From Cloeon dipterum (Eukaryota; Arthropoda; Insecta; Ephemeroptera; Baetidae): a DNA stretch of 64,000 nucleotides. The stretch covers positions 32,908,335-32,972,334 of the forward strand of contig NC_088788.1 in assembly GCF_949628265.1 (NCBI RefSeq). The letters are read 5' to 3'. The notes beneath the pieces are model-generated. The model worked only from the letters and a program-made list of their open reading frames with translations, was not told where the DNA came from and ran no database searches. Position numbers and translations under genes: made by a program. Of this stretch, positions 1 through 12,600 are shown piece by piece; position 1 is the stretch's first letter; each line of letters starts with the position of its first letter.

Positions 1-995
1 CAATAATTTTAGTTTTTTCTTGTCGAATATTATTTTTTATCGCATTGTTTTTAAATGTAGTTAATTGTTTAAGATTTTAAAATTCACTGCAATATCATTT
101 TAATAATTATGGAAATTGGGAAAGTTGCCATTGCAACGTAAATTTTTATATCATATAAAACCGAATAAAAAAAATCAAAGTCTTTTTATATTTGCCTGAT
201 AATTCTAGATTATTCTCAAATTCTTATCAAGTGATCCTGCGCAAAGTAAATATTACGATGGAGTGTCTGCGGTATTATGCACTTTAATCATACATTTGTG
301 TATTTAAGTGGAATTTTCTGTTCCAGTAAAAGCAAAAATAAGAGAGAATAAAACTTCACACGTAGTGTACAAATATATGAGGATTCATTGATTTGAATTT
401 AATTAAAGAATTAGACTAAAGCGAGTAGGAATAATTAAAAAGATAATTAATTATTAATTATGACGATTGAAGCATCTCAGCGCACGCAGAACGCAGGCTA
501 TATCTTTAAATGTGCCTTGATAAAAAACAAAAGACAGTGCTCAGATAGGCTGGGATTAACGAGAGCATTTTAAATAATTAAAAACTAATACATCATAAAC
601 AAACATAAATGTTTTAAATGTTTAAGAAACACACAGAAAATGATTCTTCTTGCAATAAAAAATGGTTTTTTGTTAGAAATTTATTGCGTGATAAGCACAA
701 CATAGTTAAGTATTTCCAAACGCTGCGACTCCTTTTGTTACACCCCAGCAGTGTGAGGCAATAAGCAATGCCCAGCTGAGAGAGTATAACAATGCGAAAA
801 GGATAATCGGGACAATTCTGCGAAACTCTGGCCTCTGAAATACAGAAAATCGGACACAAGAAGAAAAGACATGAACAATCATGTGTATTAGGGGATTTAG
901 CTAAGGTTTTTTCATTGAATTCGCGTGTGATCAAGGTCGATTGCGGAAGAACAACGTGTTTTGCGAGCCGAAAGTGACCCTTTGTCTCCGAAACA
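1..995. other. Upstream region and 5' leader of MTF-1
   Basis: AT-rich DNA upstream of the MTF-1 start codon. No reading frame here looks coding; the antisense frames overlapping 614-1294 are shadows of the MTF-1 leader and first exons. The leader probably occupies the last 100 bases or more, because composition becomes more balanced from about 900. I could not place a transcription start or a convincing TATA box. Confidence 0.5.
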
Positions 996-3900
996 ATGTC
1001 TGTGCGAACTGCAGATGAATCGTTGACCGAGCTGATCACCTCTCAAGACCTTCAGGACCTGCAGAGCTGCTTCGAGGAGAGCAGCCTCAACTTTGAGCGT
1101 GTGTTCGAGCAGCTGCCACCCGTGAACACTGACAAGGACTCGTCCCCAGGGTGAGTCTTCTTTTGCCACTTGACTTGCCTCTTTTTACCCTCCGAGGGTC
1201 GGCAGATTCGAGCGGACTGACAGCTTGAATTTGGATGAAATCCATATGCGAATCCAGTCGCAGGAGCTGTCCGAGGAACCTTCACATGCCACAATCACCA
1301 TCGAGACCACCGACCCAGACACTAAGGAGAGTGATATCAAAAGATTCCTCTGCACATATGAAGGCTGTGACCGAACATACAGCACCGCCGGCAACCTCAG
1401 GACCCACATGAAAAGGCATTTAGGTGTGTGTGTGTGTGTGTGTGTGTGTTTCCTGATCAAAAAGGGATCAATTTAAAAGTTGTTTATTGATGGTTTGGTT
1501 TTCTGAAATGCATATACATACAAATAATGTTGTGGCTGTCCAATAAGATTTGAAATAATTTATGAGTTTGGCATCTTTCTACTTTGTCCTGCAGGTGAAT
1601 ATCGATTTGTTTGCTCAGAGCCGAACTGCGGGAAAGCATTTTTGACTTCCTACAGTTTAAGAATTCACATCAGAGTGCACACAAAAGTGAAACCGTTTGA
1701 GTGCAAGTTTGCCGACTGTGAAAAGGCTTTCAACACCCTCTACAGGTGAGCTTGATAAGAGACTTTGACAATTTGGAGTGTTGTATAGAGCGGAAGCTAT
1801 AAAAACTGGCCATTCCCAACAGACTGCGCGCACACCAGCGACTCCACAATGGCAATACCTTCAACTGCAAGCAAAAGGGCTGCTTGAAATACTTCACGAC
1901 CTACAGCGACCTCAAGAAACATGTCCGAACCCACACCAAAGAAAAGCCTTTCAAGTTTGCCAACATTGCTCTTTTTTGAGGGTGAAATTTTAAAATCTCT
2001 GCTCTGCAGGTGTATTGAAGATGGCTGCGAAAAGTCCTTCACCGCCAGCCATCACCTGAAAACGCACAGGAGAACCCACACTGGCGAAAAACCCTATTCG
2101 TGTCCCGAGGATGACTGCTCGCGCACGTTTTCAACCTCGCACAGCCTCAAATCGCACACCAAACGCCATTTGAATCAAGCCTCAAAGCGGCAAAAGGCGA
2201 CAAACAATGTGAGTTAACAAATAGTACCATTTTCATTAAATATAGTCGTTCGTTGAAATATTCAAATAATTAAAAAGGGAACTCTTGGGATTGGACGCTT
2301 CATTTTTTGGCGAAATCATTTAAATTGTGAAGTGTCCAATGAGTTGAGAGATATTAACAGGGGAAAGTTTTATTTTACGGAATTTCTGAGCCACAGAGTT
2401 TACTTAACATGGCAAATGATGTAAAATCGAATTGTGAAGCAAGTTTTCATTCAACCGAGATGATAATTTATAGAGATAGACTCTATCTGACAAGACTAAC
2501 CAGTCAATTAGTCATTTTTACTTTCTGGGAAGTCTCTATTTAATAGAATTGGGGTTATAAGTCATTAAAGTCCCTCCCTTTTTCAAAAATTTCCGAGCTC
2601 ACTTCCATGTCATAAAGCTCCATTTTTGTCGTTAGTAAAAATTCTGAACAATTTTAATTAAGTTTCTAAGCGTCCATTTTTTTAAAATTATGTAAGAAAG
2701 TTTTGATAAACATGCATGTAACAAAAAATAGTAAATTTTATCACCTTTCAGAATATGTTTAGTATTTTTCTCTCTGATCAACGACTAAAACGTTACAAAG
2801 CCCGGAACTAACCCTTTGTGGGTTCGTAACGTCAAAGCTGACCCACCCACCAATCGATTTTTTTACAAAAAGAAATTCATCTTATTTGCATCTTATTGGT
2901 ATTTTGGTCCATTTTATTAAAATTACCGAAAATCGCTAAAATAGTTTACTTGACGTCAGGAACGGAATTTGATGGGGGTTTTTTCACCAAAAACTAAAGA
3001 GTTTCCCTGTCAGATGGTGCTTAAACTCTCGTTTCTTTTTCAGGGCAACACAACAGACGACGAAGACACGCCAAGCGCACAAGCATCTGATGAGTATGGT
3101 GCTAGCGTGACCAGTATTTCGGCTGAAGATGGCTCTGTGCAAGGTAAATCCGTGATCTACCCTAATGAATGATAATTATGATTAATATGCACCTCGCAGC
3201 TTACGCTATTATCCCACTTACGGAGAAAAATATTCAGACGATTTCGGCACACGGTGTCATGACTATTAAGGGGTACTTGAGCAACAGCAACGAAATCAGG
3301 CTGCAGCAGGAAATACCAGAGCACGCGGCCAAAATCATGCTGCAGGTATATCCAGACCCTCCTCGTTTAGTTTGTTTCTTTTCTTATCAAGCGTATTTCA
3401 GCTTAAAAGTGGAGAGGAACTGACTTCTATTGCGGGCAAAGCCACTGTCACAGTTGAAACTGATCAGGGCGTCACGCAAATCGACAACTGGAACGGATTT
3501 GAAAATGGAAACCAGACTTTCCTGACCGTTTCAAATACTATGCCAGATAGGTAATACATTTTGACGATTCCTCAAAATGTTCTGTATACAAAATTATTTA
3601 AATCCCTGCAATCAAATTTTACTACCTAATTTTTGTCTATCTTACATTTTTTTGCAGCAACATGCTGAAGAACATAACAGCAGACGCGGACATTTGCCGT
3701 TGCGACCCTTGCCGGTGCCACGAAATGCCAACCGACTGTCGGGGCTGCTCAAATGACCTGCTGCGCATTGTCAACAATTCCCTGGACTCCACAAGCCAGC
3801 AGCCAAAGCAGACTGAGCTGGCGGAGCCAGAGCTATCCTTGGTCAACTCACTGACGGCAGATGAGTTTGAACAACTGCCCTCCATTTCATCCCAGCAGTT

Positions 3901-5429
3901 GGACAACCTCAGCGTGCTTGAGGTAATTTTTTAATTCGATTCCAATTAGCAATAATTGCTAACATAGGCATTGAATAAAGAAAATGTTGTGAGATTTTTT
4001 CAACTTTGGTCGAGCCGTTGATTTTATACAGTATTGGAATTTTGTGGGGTTTTTTACATCTTCCAACTTCTGCCAGCCACATCTCTGGTCCAAGGCTAAA
4101 AAGACGAAAATATTGCTAATTTTTGTGTGCTAAAAATATCGGTGATTATTTAAAAACCAAATACGAGTCGATCTGATCAAAATCCTAGGAGGAAATAAAT
4201 TTTAAAGTTCGAAAAACGTGATTTTTGCACTTTCTTTGCAAGGATATCATTGGAAATTGAAAATTCACCATTTTTCCAAACGGAGCAAACTTAAATAGTT
4301 TTACCGACTCTATTCGTACGCAAAAAATCGCCGCCGGTCCGGAAACCAATTTTCAGATTGTTCGCGCCCATAGAAAAATTAAAATAAATGTTTTTCGGTT
4401 TTTTCTCTTCTCTCGGCTTGTAATGCTCACAGGCGAAAATGGTTTTGTTTTTGTTAAAATTCGACCGCTCGTCGGATCGTCGACCACGAAACCTCACTGG
4501 ACAGCTATTAGATTGGACTTTTACTTGGGATACCTTAACGACCTTTTTCAGGGTACCCCGACTTGAGATCAGCCCCGAGGCTGATTTTTAATGCTTTTTC
4601 AGTACTTTTGAGCACATTTGGCGATACTTGGAAGCGATTATTTATCCTTGCCTGTCACCGACCTTCCTCAGGTCGCGCGACCTGAGGACTGTATTTTGTG
4701 GTTATGCGGGCGCTGACACTTATATTTGAGTCTTTTGGTCAATTAGGCATTCATTCACCAGATATTTAAAAAAAGTGTCTCAAAAACGTTACACTTCTTT
4801 TGGGAAATTCTTCACGCTCTTTAGCAAGTAACCTCATTGAATTATAAGAGTTCCTCCTCTCTCATCCAGCTTGAGTTTTCATATTATACGGATTTTTCTT
4901 TCCTTCCTCACGATTTGTCGCCTCTATAAATTTAACGTTATAATCTTTTGACACTGATAAATGTTTTTGCCGGCAGTTGGAGAGTGACTTGCAGCCAGAA
5001 GAGAGCGATGAGGCGCCACTGCCGCTGACGGAGGCCGAGTCGTCGCCGGGCATCGCCGTTCCTGTTGTGTTCAACGACTCGACGGGCAACTTTGAATGCA
5101 TCAAGACATCAGGGCCGCAGCACAGCATCGCGCGCGTGTGGCGCGACTCGCCAGCGACGCAGTCCAACGGCTGTTTGTGCGGCGAAAACGAGGGCAAGGA
5201 GCCTTGCTGCGTGGTCGTGTGCCTCAAGACCTTGAAGCAAATCAAAAAGGTAGTCAAGCATGGGTGCTGCGTGCTGAAGCCCACTGAGCCGCCACCGCCG
5301 CCGCCCCCGCCCGAGCCAAACGGAAACGAGGAGCCCAAAGACTCATATTTGGAGTTTGTAGAAATTCTAGATCTTCCCAATTCGGTGTTCTCGCTAGACA
5401 TTGATGAGGACGTAGAGGAAAGTCACTAG
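996..5429 (+). CDS. MTF-1: Metal-responsive transcription factor 1 (MTF-1), six C2H2 zinc fingers
   Basis: Ten exons join in phase into 655 codons: 996-1150, 1206-1423, 1595-1745, 1823-1954, 2010-2208, 3044-3143, 3200-3345, 3402-3550, 3658-3922, 4977-5429. MTF-1 is a nuclear factor that binds metal response elements and switches on metallothionein and other metal-handling genes when zinc, cadmium or copper rise. Residues about 101-273 hold six tandem C2H2 fingers; the first ([19 protein letters not shown]) is nearly identical to the vertebrate first finger, and the linkers match the family. A basic KRQK stretch follows. The C-terminal half has two cysteine clusters: residues 430-447 (CRCDPCRC, then CRGC) and residues 571-603. 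The first resembles the cysteine cluster known to be needed for metal-induced activity in this family. A run of eight prolines and an acidic tail end the protein. The ATG at 996 is the first in the exon, and acidic leucine-rich sequence follows it. Several introns are only 55-77 bases long. Confidence 0.95.
1424..1448 (+). repeat. (GT)n microsatellite forming the 5' splice site of MTF-1 intron 2
   Basis: The coding exon ends with codon base G at 1423. The intron begins directly with about twelve GT units, so many GT dinucleotides could serve as donors. The phase needed to join to the next exon (GT GAA TAT CGA at 1595) selects the first GT. The donor otherwise lacks the usual RAGT positions. 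Confidence 0.8.
2209..3043 (+). other. MTF-1 intron 5 (835 bases)
   Basis: AT-rich intron between the last zinc-finger exon and the downstream acidic exon. The donor is GTGAGT and the acceptor is a pyrimidine run ending in CAG. I see no coding exon or recognisable repeat inside it. Confidence 0.8.
3923..4976 (+). other. MTF-1 intron 9 (1.05 kb) with possible remnant repeat
   Basis: The longest MTF-1 intron. Bases 4300-4700 are more GC-rich than the flanks and hold several hairpins, among them ATCAGCC/GGCTGAT around 4574-4591 and a perfect 22-base palindrome at 4666-4687. A decayed miniature element would fit, but I cannot define its ends. No exon is seen. Confidence 0.5.
4666..4687. repeat. 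Perfect 22-bp palindrome in MTF-1 intron 9
   Basis: The half-site CCTCAGGTCGC is followed immediately by its exact reverse complement, with no spacer. It is far from any exon boundary. Confidence 0.85.
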
Positions 5430-6510
5430 TTGCCAAACTTTTTTGCTCTTTCTTATTCAGGTTCGACTCTGTTTCTAAGCTTTCTTGTTGTCTTGTATTC
5501 ATGCTCTCATCAATCGATTGCCAGTATTCATTGGAATGGTTCAAGCCACGTAGTCTTTCAGACATAATGTAATAACATTTAAACAATGAATTATCTTTTT
5601 AAATTTGAGTGGTGATCGTTTTATTAGTATTTGTTCTAGCGACGTCCATATTTTTGTAACCATCATTCTTAAGAAACCAAGCTTTTTTCGATGTGTAACC
5701 TTCTACCTTTTGAATCGCGTTAATGCATTTCGCCAAATTTGACGCTACTTTGGCTCCTTGTTTGACCGCATCCTCATAAATCTATTCAACTGATGTAAAG
5801 AACAGCCTGCGCCTCTGTGTAGTCGCGCAGGCGTGCCTTACTGATCGTTTCACGTGCCTTGACGCTTTACCCCCTTCGTTCTGATGGAAATATTCTAGTG
5901 GCCATTACGTGCCAAATCGCATTCTCCTCGCCTCTTGTGATTTACAGTAGTTTCCGACGCCGTCTTAGGCAGAATATATCAAAGTCTGTAAGGGATTTAT
6001 TTTTAATTATCAGAGCCTCACATTTTCTACTTCTTTGAGTGTCAAAATATCAATTCCTGGGCCTGCTGTTATGTGTTTCCTTTGAAATTATTTGCGAACC
6101 GCAGATATCAATCTACTTAGGAGGGCTTAAGTAACGATATTTATACAGTGTTTGCTATTCATAATCAAAAAATCATAAACACCTTTCAGAAAACCATTTA
6201 TCTGGGGGAAATTACTAACATCTCGACGGATTCGCATTCTACAGACTGACCTAAGTAGCGATTTGTTTGCTTTCGGCCGATTCCTAGCTCCGCATCACGC
6301 TTCCTTTGACTTTGATTATGTATTAAGCCGACGAAACTTCTACTTCAATAAAAGGGCATTTTGTTGTGTTTATATTGTTATAATATATGATTTCGGTCTA
6401 GTGACGAGAGTGCAAGATTTATTTACATGTTTACAAATATACACTATATATGCTCTGTTGAATCGTGCAAACTAAATTGAAATAAAACCGTGATTACGTC
6501 GTTGACATGT
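5430..6510 (+). other. MTF-1 3' UTR with two AATAAA signals
   Basis: AT-rich sequence after the MTF-1 stop. AATAAA occurs at 6347-6352 and again at 6481-6486, which would give a 3' UTR of about 0.9 or 1.1 kb. No other gene is seen in this interval. Confidence 0.6.
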
Positions 6511-6524
6511 AGCCTGCCGAGTGT

Positions 6525-6534
6525 TTTATTTATT
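6525..6534 (-). terminator. Overlapping polyadenylation signals of the TTLL2-type gene
   Basis: Read on the minus strand, two overlapping AATAAA hexamers lie 82-91 bases after the TTLL2-type stop codon. Cleavage would fall near 6500-6515, which meets the 3' end of MTF-1 on the other strand. Confidence 0.6.
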
Positions 6535-6615
6535 TGCGTTTGATCACAGCATAATCGTGGTAACAACCTAGCCTAAGAGAACCGTCACACCGAGATGAAA
6601 GGATCACAAAAAGGG

Positions 6616-9600
6616 TTATTTGGGCGGCAGCCACACTTCGCCGGTGTACTCGGGGCCCAGGATGCCCCTGAGGGCCTCGTTAAAGACGCGGTCGTTGAAG
6701 CACGCCCTTGTCTTGCCCGTCTCCGCTTCCACCTCGACCAGCTTGGCTGCCTCTTTGGCCGCCTTGCTGAATCTGTGCACGTCGGCCACCGCAGCCTTAA
6801 TCTCGGCCGCGTGGTCCACATACTGCACTCTGGAATTTCAAGATTATTCAATTTATACTCGCCCTGCGAATTATTATTTTTTTTAATTTAATTTATTAAC
6901 AGATAGATATGTTCATAAACTGGCTATTTATTTCTAGTTTTTATGCAAGTTAAAATGCTTCTTCCATTAATTTTAATTTTGTTGAGAGAGGAGAGAGTCA
7001 CTCATATTAATTTTTCCCAAATGAACGTACACATTTCGAATAGGCTAGTGCAAAATTCGGTAAGAACTCACTTTTTCTTCACATTCGAGGAAAATCCTAT
7101 GGGAAAAACTCGGACCCAGTCTCCATCCTTTGGTGGCGCGTCCCTCCAGTCCCTCCCGTTGCCCCACACGGTCTTGTTCTGACAGGGAAAAAAAATCAAT
7201 TTAATTGATGTTAAAAAACTGGAGCTGCTCATTACCGATGCGGGCATATTTTGTGGCTGCTGGCGTGACCACCTAGTCGAGGGCACCACCTTGACCGGCC
7301 CGACGTCTTCCTTGGCCCACCGCGAAGGCGGCGCTCCTTCGGACTCGTCCTCGCCTGTCACAATTGACAGTGACCTTACCCTCTGCAACCTCGGCCTCGC
7401 TGCTGGAATCAAGCGCATTTGTTCTCTAAACCTTTGCAGTCATTTCAATAGATCTCCTAAGACTGATATTCAGTATACTGATTGCTATGGCGCATTGCAC
7501 TTGCAAAATTTACTTTAAAAATTGGGACTTTGTTTTAAATATATTTTACAATGCCTTCTCCCATGCATAGGCGACTCAAATGAGGAATGGGTAGCTCAAA
7601 GTGAATTATTTCTACAAAAAAATCATGTTGCACGTTTTTGTACTGCTATATCGGACCCGCAGGCCTCATCATCAACACTATTCACTTTCAAATTAAAACT
7701 CAAGTCACGACTGTATTAGCTGCAGAGAAATCTGAATTAATCTGTTCGAAAACGTTTGTGACATTATTTTGATGGAAAGAACAGGGAAGATTTAATTTCC
7801 GAAACTATCGCAGTTCAGTTCATCTCCGATTTTTATTTTTTACTGTCGAATATTTGTAAGTTGTAAATAATTGTAATAATTCATATTAATCCCCCATTTC
7901 TTAATCGTTTTATCTATGGGATCAGCAATTGTAAAATATATTTTAAAGCAATCATGCAGCTCCAAAGCAAAAAATATAAATATTCCTACACGAAAAATCA
8001 AACTCACAATGAAACCTCTGTGCTGGCACTTTAGCTCTGCTACGAGACTTGCGTTGCATCCACCTGTTGCCCATGCTGGAACAGACTGCAAAAAGCCTGT
8101 TAAAAACGCGAACGATCGCTCCGCAAAACATTTAGATTACTTGTGCAATCCTCCGAGTCTGAGGTGGAGTCGTCTTGCGGCGGCTGCCACGAGGTGAACA
8201 TGGACAGGCCCGTATGCGATACCGGCATGCCCATTAAATCGAACATGTCGTGTAGCATTGGCTTCTTAACGGCGGCGTCCACGTCGCTGTCAGCGCCGAG
8301 GGCCGGACTCAGGTTCACCTAGGTCACAAAAAGACCCAAAGTTTTTTTTTAATATTTTCTTATTTTCTATAATTGCTAAATAAATATTTTTAACGGTCAA
8401 TTTTTATTTTTACCTCAAGGAGCCAGGGGCGTAACGAGGTGTCGACGAGAATGTCGAATCCATAGAACTCGAAGCAGTTGGGGGCGGGCGGAGGAGGCGC
8501 TGACGCATTTTGTGCCAGCACGGTCAGCGCGACGATCGACGCGATTTTTTGCCACAGCAGCCAATCGCTCTCGCCACTCTGGTTGAGGTAGTGCCGAAGC
8601 TGCTTCAAGCTCCACTTGCAGCCTTCATTACAGAAAGAAGAGAAGCAAAAAGATTTTATTTTGCAAAATCAATTAGAAAATGCTGATTGTTTTTGACATG
8701 TTGGATTCTGCCCGGAAATTGAATTAAATCTAATATTTTACTGTACAACTTTTATAAAAATGTTCCGTGCTGTTCAACCATTGATCCATTGATGAAGAAT
8801 TTGAATAATAGGGAAATTTTTAGTCTTTCTATGAATGCATTTATTTAAATCGATTCATTGATTCAAATATTCGGAATTTCTAAGCTTTGGTCCTGAAATA
8901 GTTTAATCTAATCAATTGTTGATCATTGGTAATTTTTCTCCCCGTATTATTGAAATTTCCATCAGCAATCCTCATTTTCTTTTTTGTTGATACATCTCCA
9001 GCCTTTGCATATCCCCTGATTTAGCTTGTCGCTTTCAATATATTTATTTTCAAGAGCCCCTTTAGTGGTAAACATAGGCGATTAATAAAAACTTGTTTAA
9101 GATCGAATTTTAAAGACGTTATAAAGAGCTTCCAAAATATAATTATGCAACGCGGTGGGCAGATCTGTGGCGCGGGTTGCCTACCCGCTCCAACGCGCTC
9201 CTTCTGCCTGGTGTAGCCGGGGCCGAGCCGGTTGAGCGAACTGTTGGTCAGGTGGCGGAACAGGTTGTTCAGGTCGGCCAGCGAGAACTTGTCGGTGGCG
9301 AACCGGACGAGGCCCTCGCGGTACAGGTAGACGCAGAGCGGCCGGAAGCTCGGGATGCACGCGTACAGCCGCAAATCGAATTTGTAGCCGCCGATCAGCA
9401 GCGGGTTCGTCACGTACTTCTGCACCACGGCGCTCGAAGCGTAGTTCAACTCGCTAAACTCCTACTCATAAAGGTGATCTAATCAGACAAATCGATTCGT
9501 CTAGTTGCAACTCGAAATGATAAAAAGTTAAAAGAATTGCGAATGAGTATTTCATTTAAGAAAATAAGTAATTAAAATGATTTTCCAAATTTGATAAAGG

Positions 9601-12600
9601 ATTTATTTCCCCAGAAGAGATATTTACTTTATAATTCGCAAATTATTTCATAGTTCACGACGAGAGGAATTGGAATCAAGCGAAATATTAATTGAAAAAA
9701 CCGTTTAATTTTACGGAAAATTTGGCAAAATCTGATATATCCTCAGTATTGTAGAGATTAACTGTTGCTAAATTTCACAAAGAACAAACTGAATGAACTC
9801 CTTGCTCTAGCTAACAATGCAAAATGTTTTTAATTATCAGCCTGTACAGCTTGATCTACTTTAAATTCCACTAAAATTAAATTCAACTCAAATGTCCTCA
9901 AAACAACTTGCTGACAAAGTTTTTTAAAAGAAAAAACAAATTATTACGTAATAAAAAAATGTTTGATGTGAGTACTGACCCTGAAGAGAAATATTCCTCG
10001 TCCTTGACTCTGTCCGACCGGTTTGCAGATCCAGACGAGCTGCTCCTCAGGCGGCTCGAGGCAATGGAAGGAGCCTGAGCGGACGCGGCCGTTGTTCCTG
10101 TTGCTGCCGCTGCACTCGGCCAACAACTTGGTGTATTCGAGGGGCAGTTGGTAGCATGGCGGACTGTAACCGAAATGACGCGTCATATATTTTAGGAAAC
10201 ACTCGACGTTCAACAAGACGCCCGCACGAGAGCTAGGCGTTATTGACCTCTCAAGTTCAAGGTCCGATTTGGTGGCCCGCATGCATAATACTGGATTACG
10301 TGACTATTACCTGAAATCGAAGATGGAGCCATAAACTTTTTTCATGCAGCGCAGGTAGCGTGCCAGATGATCCTTTCGGCAGATGGACGAGCCCTTCGGA
10401 ATATGATTTGTGTACTGCAACAGACGGTGGAATAATTAGGGCCGTGAGGAATAAAATACATATTTCACCTGCTGTGAGATTTCGAGCTTGGAAGAAATTT
10501 TAAATATTACAGAGAAACAAAAACAGTTTATGAAGGCAACAAATATTTCTCTTCTATAGCAGGACTTTTGGTAAAAATTAAAACACACTGCCCTCATAAA
10601 ATCGGATTTTTGAATGATCGAACACAAAATACATATTTCATTTAAACAAATAAGGAAACAGAAATTTCCTAATAAATTTCGAAATATGTTAAATATCAAG
10701 ATTATTTACACAATAATTTAAATTTGCTAATTCAACATGGTGAATTTCGTGGCCCTGCCATGGGAAAGCAGGGAATTTCTCACAACCCCATCCAGAATAA
10801 ACATTGATAATAATTATTAAAATTTATGCAGGAGCGTGTGCTGCGGCACCCACGTCCGCACAATTCTTTCTGCGGATGGAGAGGAAGTTGGCAAGCCGCA
10901 ATTACAACCGCTCATTAACCCATCTCGGTTTGCGTGTGCTGTGCAACCCTTTCCCGCCGCTGATGTACGAGCTGACACGAGGATAGGAAGCCTCGCAAGG
11001 TGAAAACAGCGAAAATTGATCATTTAGAAGGTAACCTGTCGGTTGCACGCGGTTTCATGTTTTAATTGCAGCATAAATCAGGAAAACGCGTGTTTGAAAT
11101 TCTGCTTCGTGAAACTATATCCGTTTAATGAGGCAAACCCCTTGAAAATTAATAAATCACAACCAACTGGCTACCCATTTGTGATGAGAAATCATAAATT
11201 AATGTTTCCCATTCATTATTGTTAGTTTAATCTTGTCTGGTGAACATTTAAGCTGATAAAAACGAAAAAATCACATGAATAATATTTGAAAAACTGCCAG
11301 AAATTCTACAGTAAAAAATAAATGATGCTGTGAACAGTTGACAATGAAAATATCTCGATCTGACAGGACAAAAGAACGTTGTGCTCAAAAGCACCATAAA
11401 AGTTGCCCCGAGAAGAATTGTTTTCCGATTCATATCATTTCTCCGCTGCATTCCGTGCCCGGTTCAAATCAATTAGACGACACGTCATTTCAACTCTTTA
11501 TTCGATATCAACGGCTAAAAATAGCAGCTGTTTTCTGCGCAGCCATGACGGAGGTCTCACCTGCCAAGGTTTGAGCTGCTTGTAGTGCGACATCGGGAAG
11601 CCGGTGGTGCGCCACCAGAGGTTCCAGTTGTCCTTTACGACGCCGCTCTCGCTGTGCTCACGCCAGCCGCGCTCCAGGCATACCTGCAACCAATTCAATC
11701 CTTTACTTTCCTTCCGCCTTATCGGCAGCCTTGCAAACGCAACCCTTCACTGCAATTGTTCGCGTTCAAGGAATCAAATCACACAATCATTTCTTGATTC
11801 GCATCTGCTCACAATAAGGAAGTTATTATACATTCTTCGTATTTTTATTGTGGAGTTGTTATCGTATTATCGATTTATTTTGTGAGGCATTTTAATATAA
11901 AAAGTAAAATGTAGTTAAAAGAATGGTTTTAAATCAGTTCCTTCATATTCAGGCAACTACATACTCAAAAAAACAGATTTATTTATTTCTTGCTTCTGCA
12001 ATGTATGCTATGAAAGAAAGTCTTAATTAATGGTAAGCACCGGTCGGTGCAGTTTTCCTTCTAAATAGCGTCAAAAAGGCTGAAATTTCGTTCGTGATAA
12101 GTAATAACGTTTGTGTAGTGCAGTAAACGCTGACTTTTTGCCACGCTTCAAGCACACCCGGTTTAACCTTTTATTGTTTAATCACGGGCGGTCTATCGAC
12201 AACCTTGTAAACACGAGCCTAACTGCTTACACGGCCAGAAAATCGAAGAAAGAGTTAATTCAGCCTATTTATTACCATTTTCCCCTAGTGAAACACTGAT
12301 TGCGCAGATAAGGAAACGGAAAGGGCAATTTTTTTCACTTATGTTGCACCGCGTGTTGTGTTTCGTGACGAAATTATAAGTACAGACCGCTGCAGATAGT
12401 GTAATTTGCATCTGTAATGTCGTTTCCACGAATAATAACGACTGCTAATGTGGCGTGTTCATAAAATGATGTTTGAGAAACGTGTAAGAATATGGCATAT
12501 AGCTTATCAAAACCGTTTAAAGGAGACCTTTTTAGAAGAAATTTTAAATTTAAAAATACGTCTAATAACGAGGTGATATTTGAAAAAGTTGTAGAGACTA

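Noticed and set aside
4862-5401. Minus-strand open frame of 179 codons
   Set aside because: Shadow of the last MTF-1 coding exon, whose frame has the conserved content.
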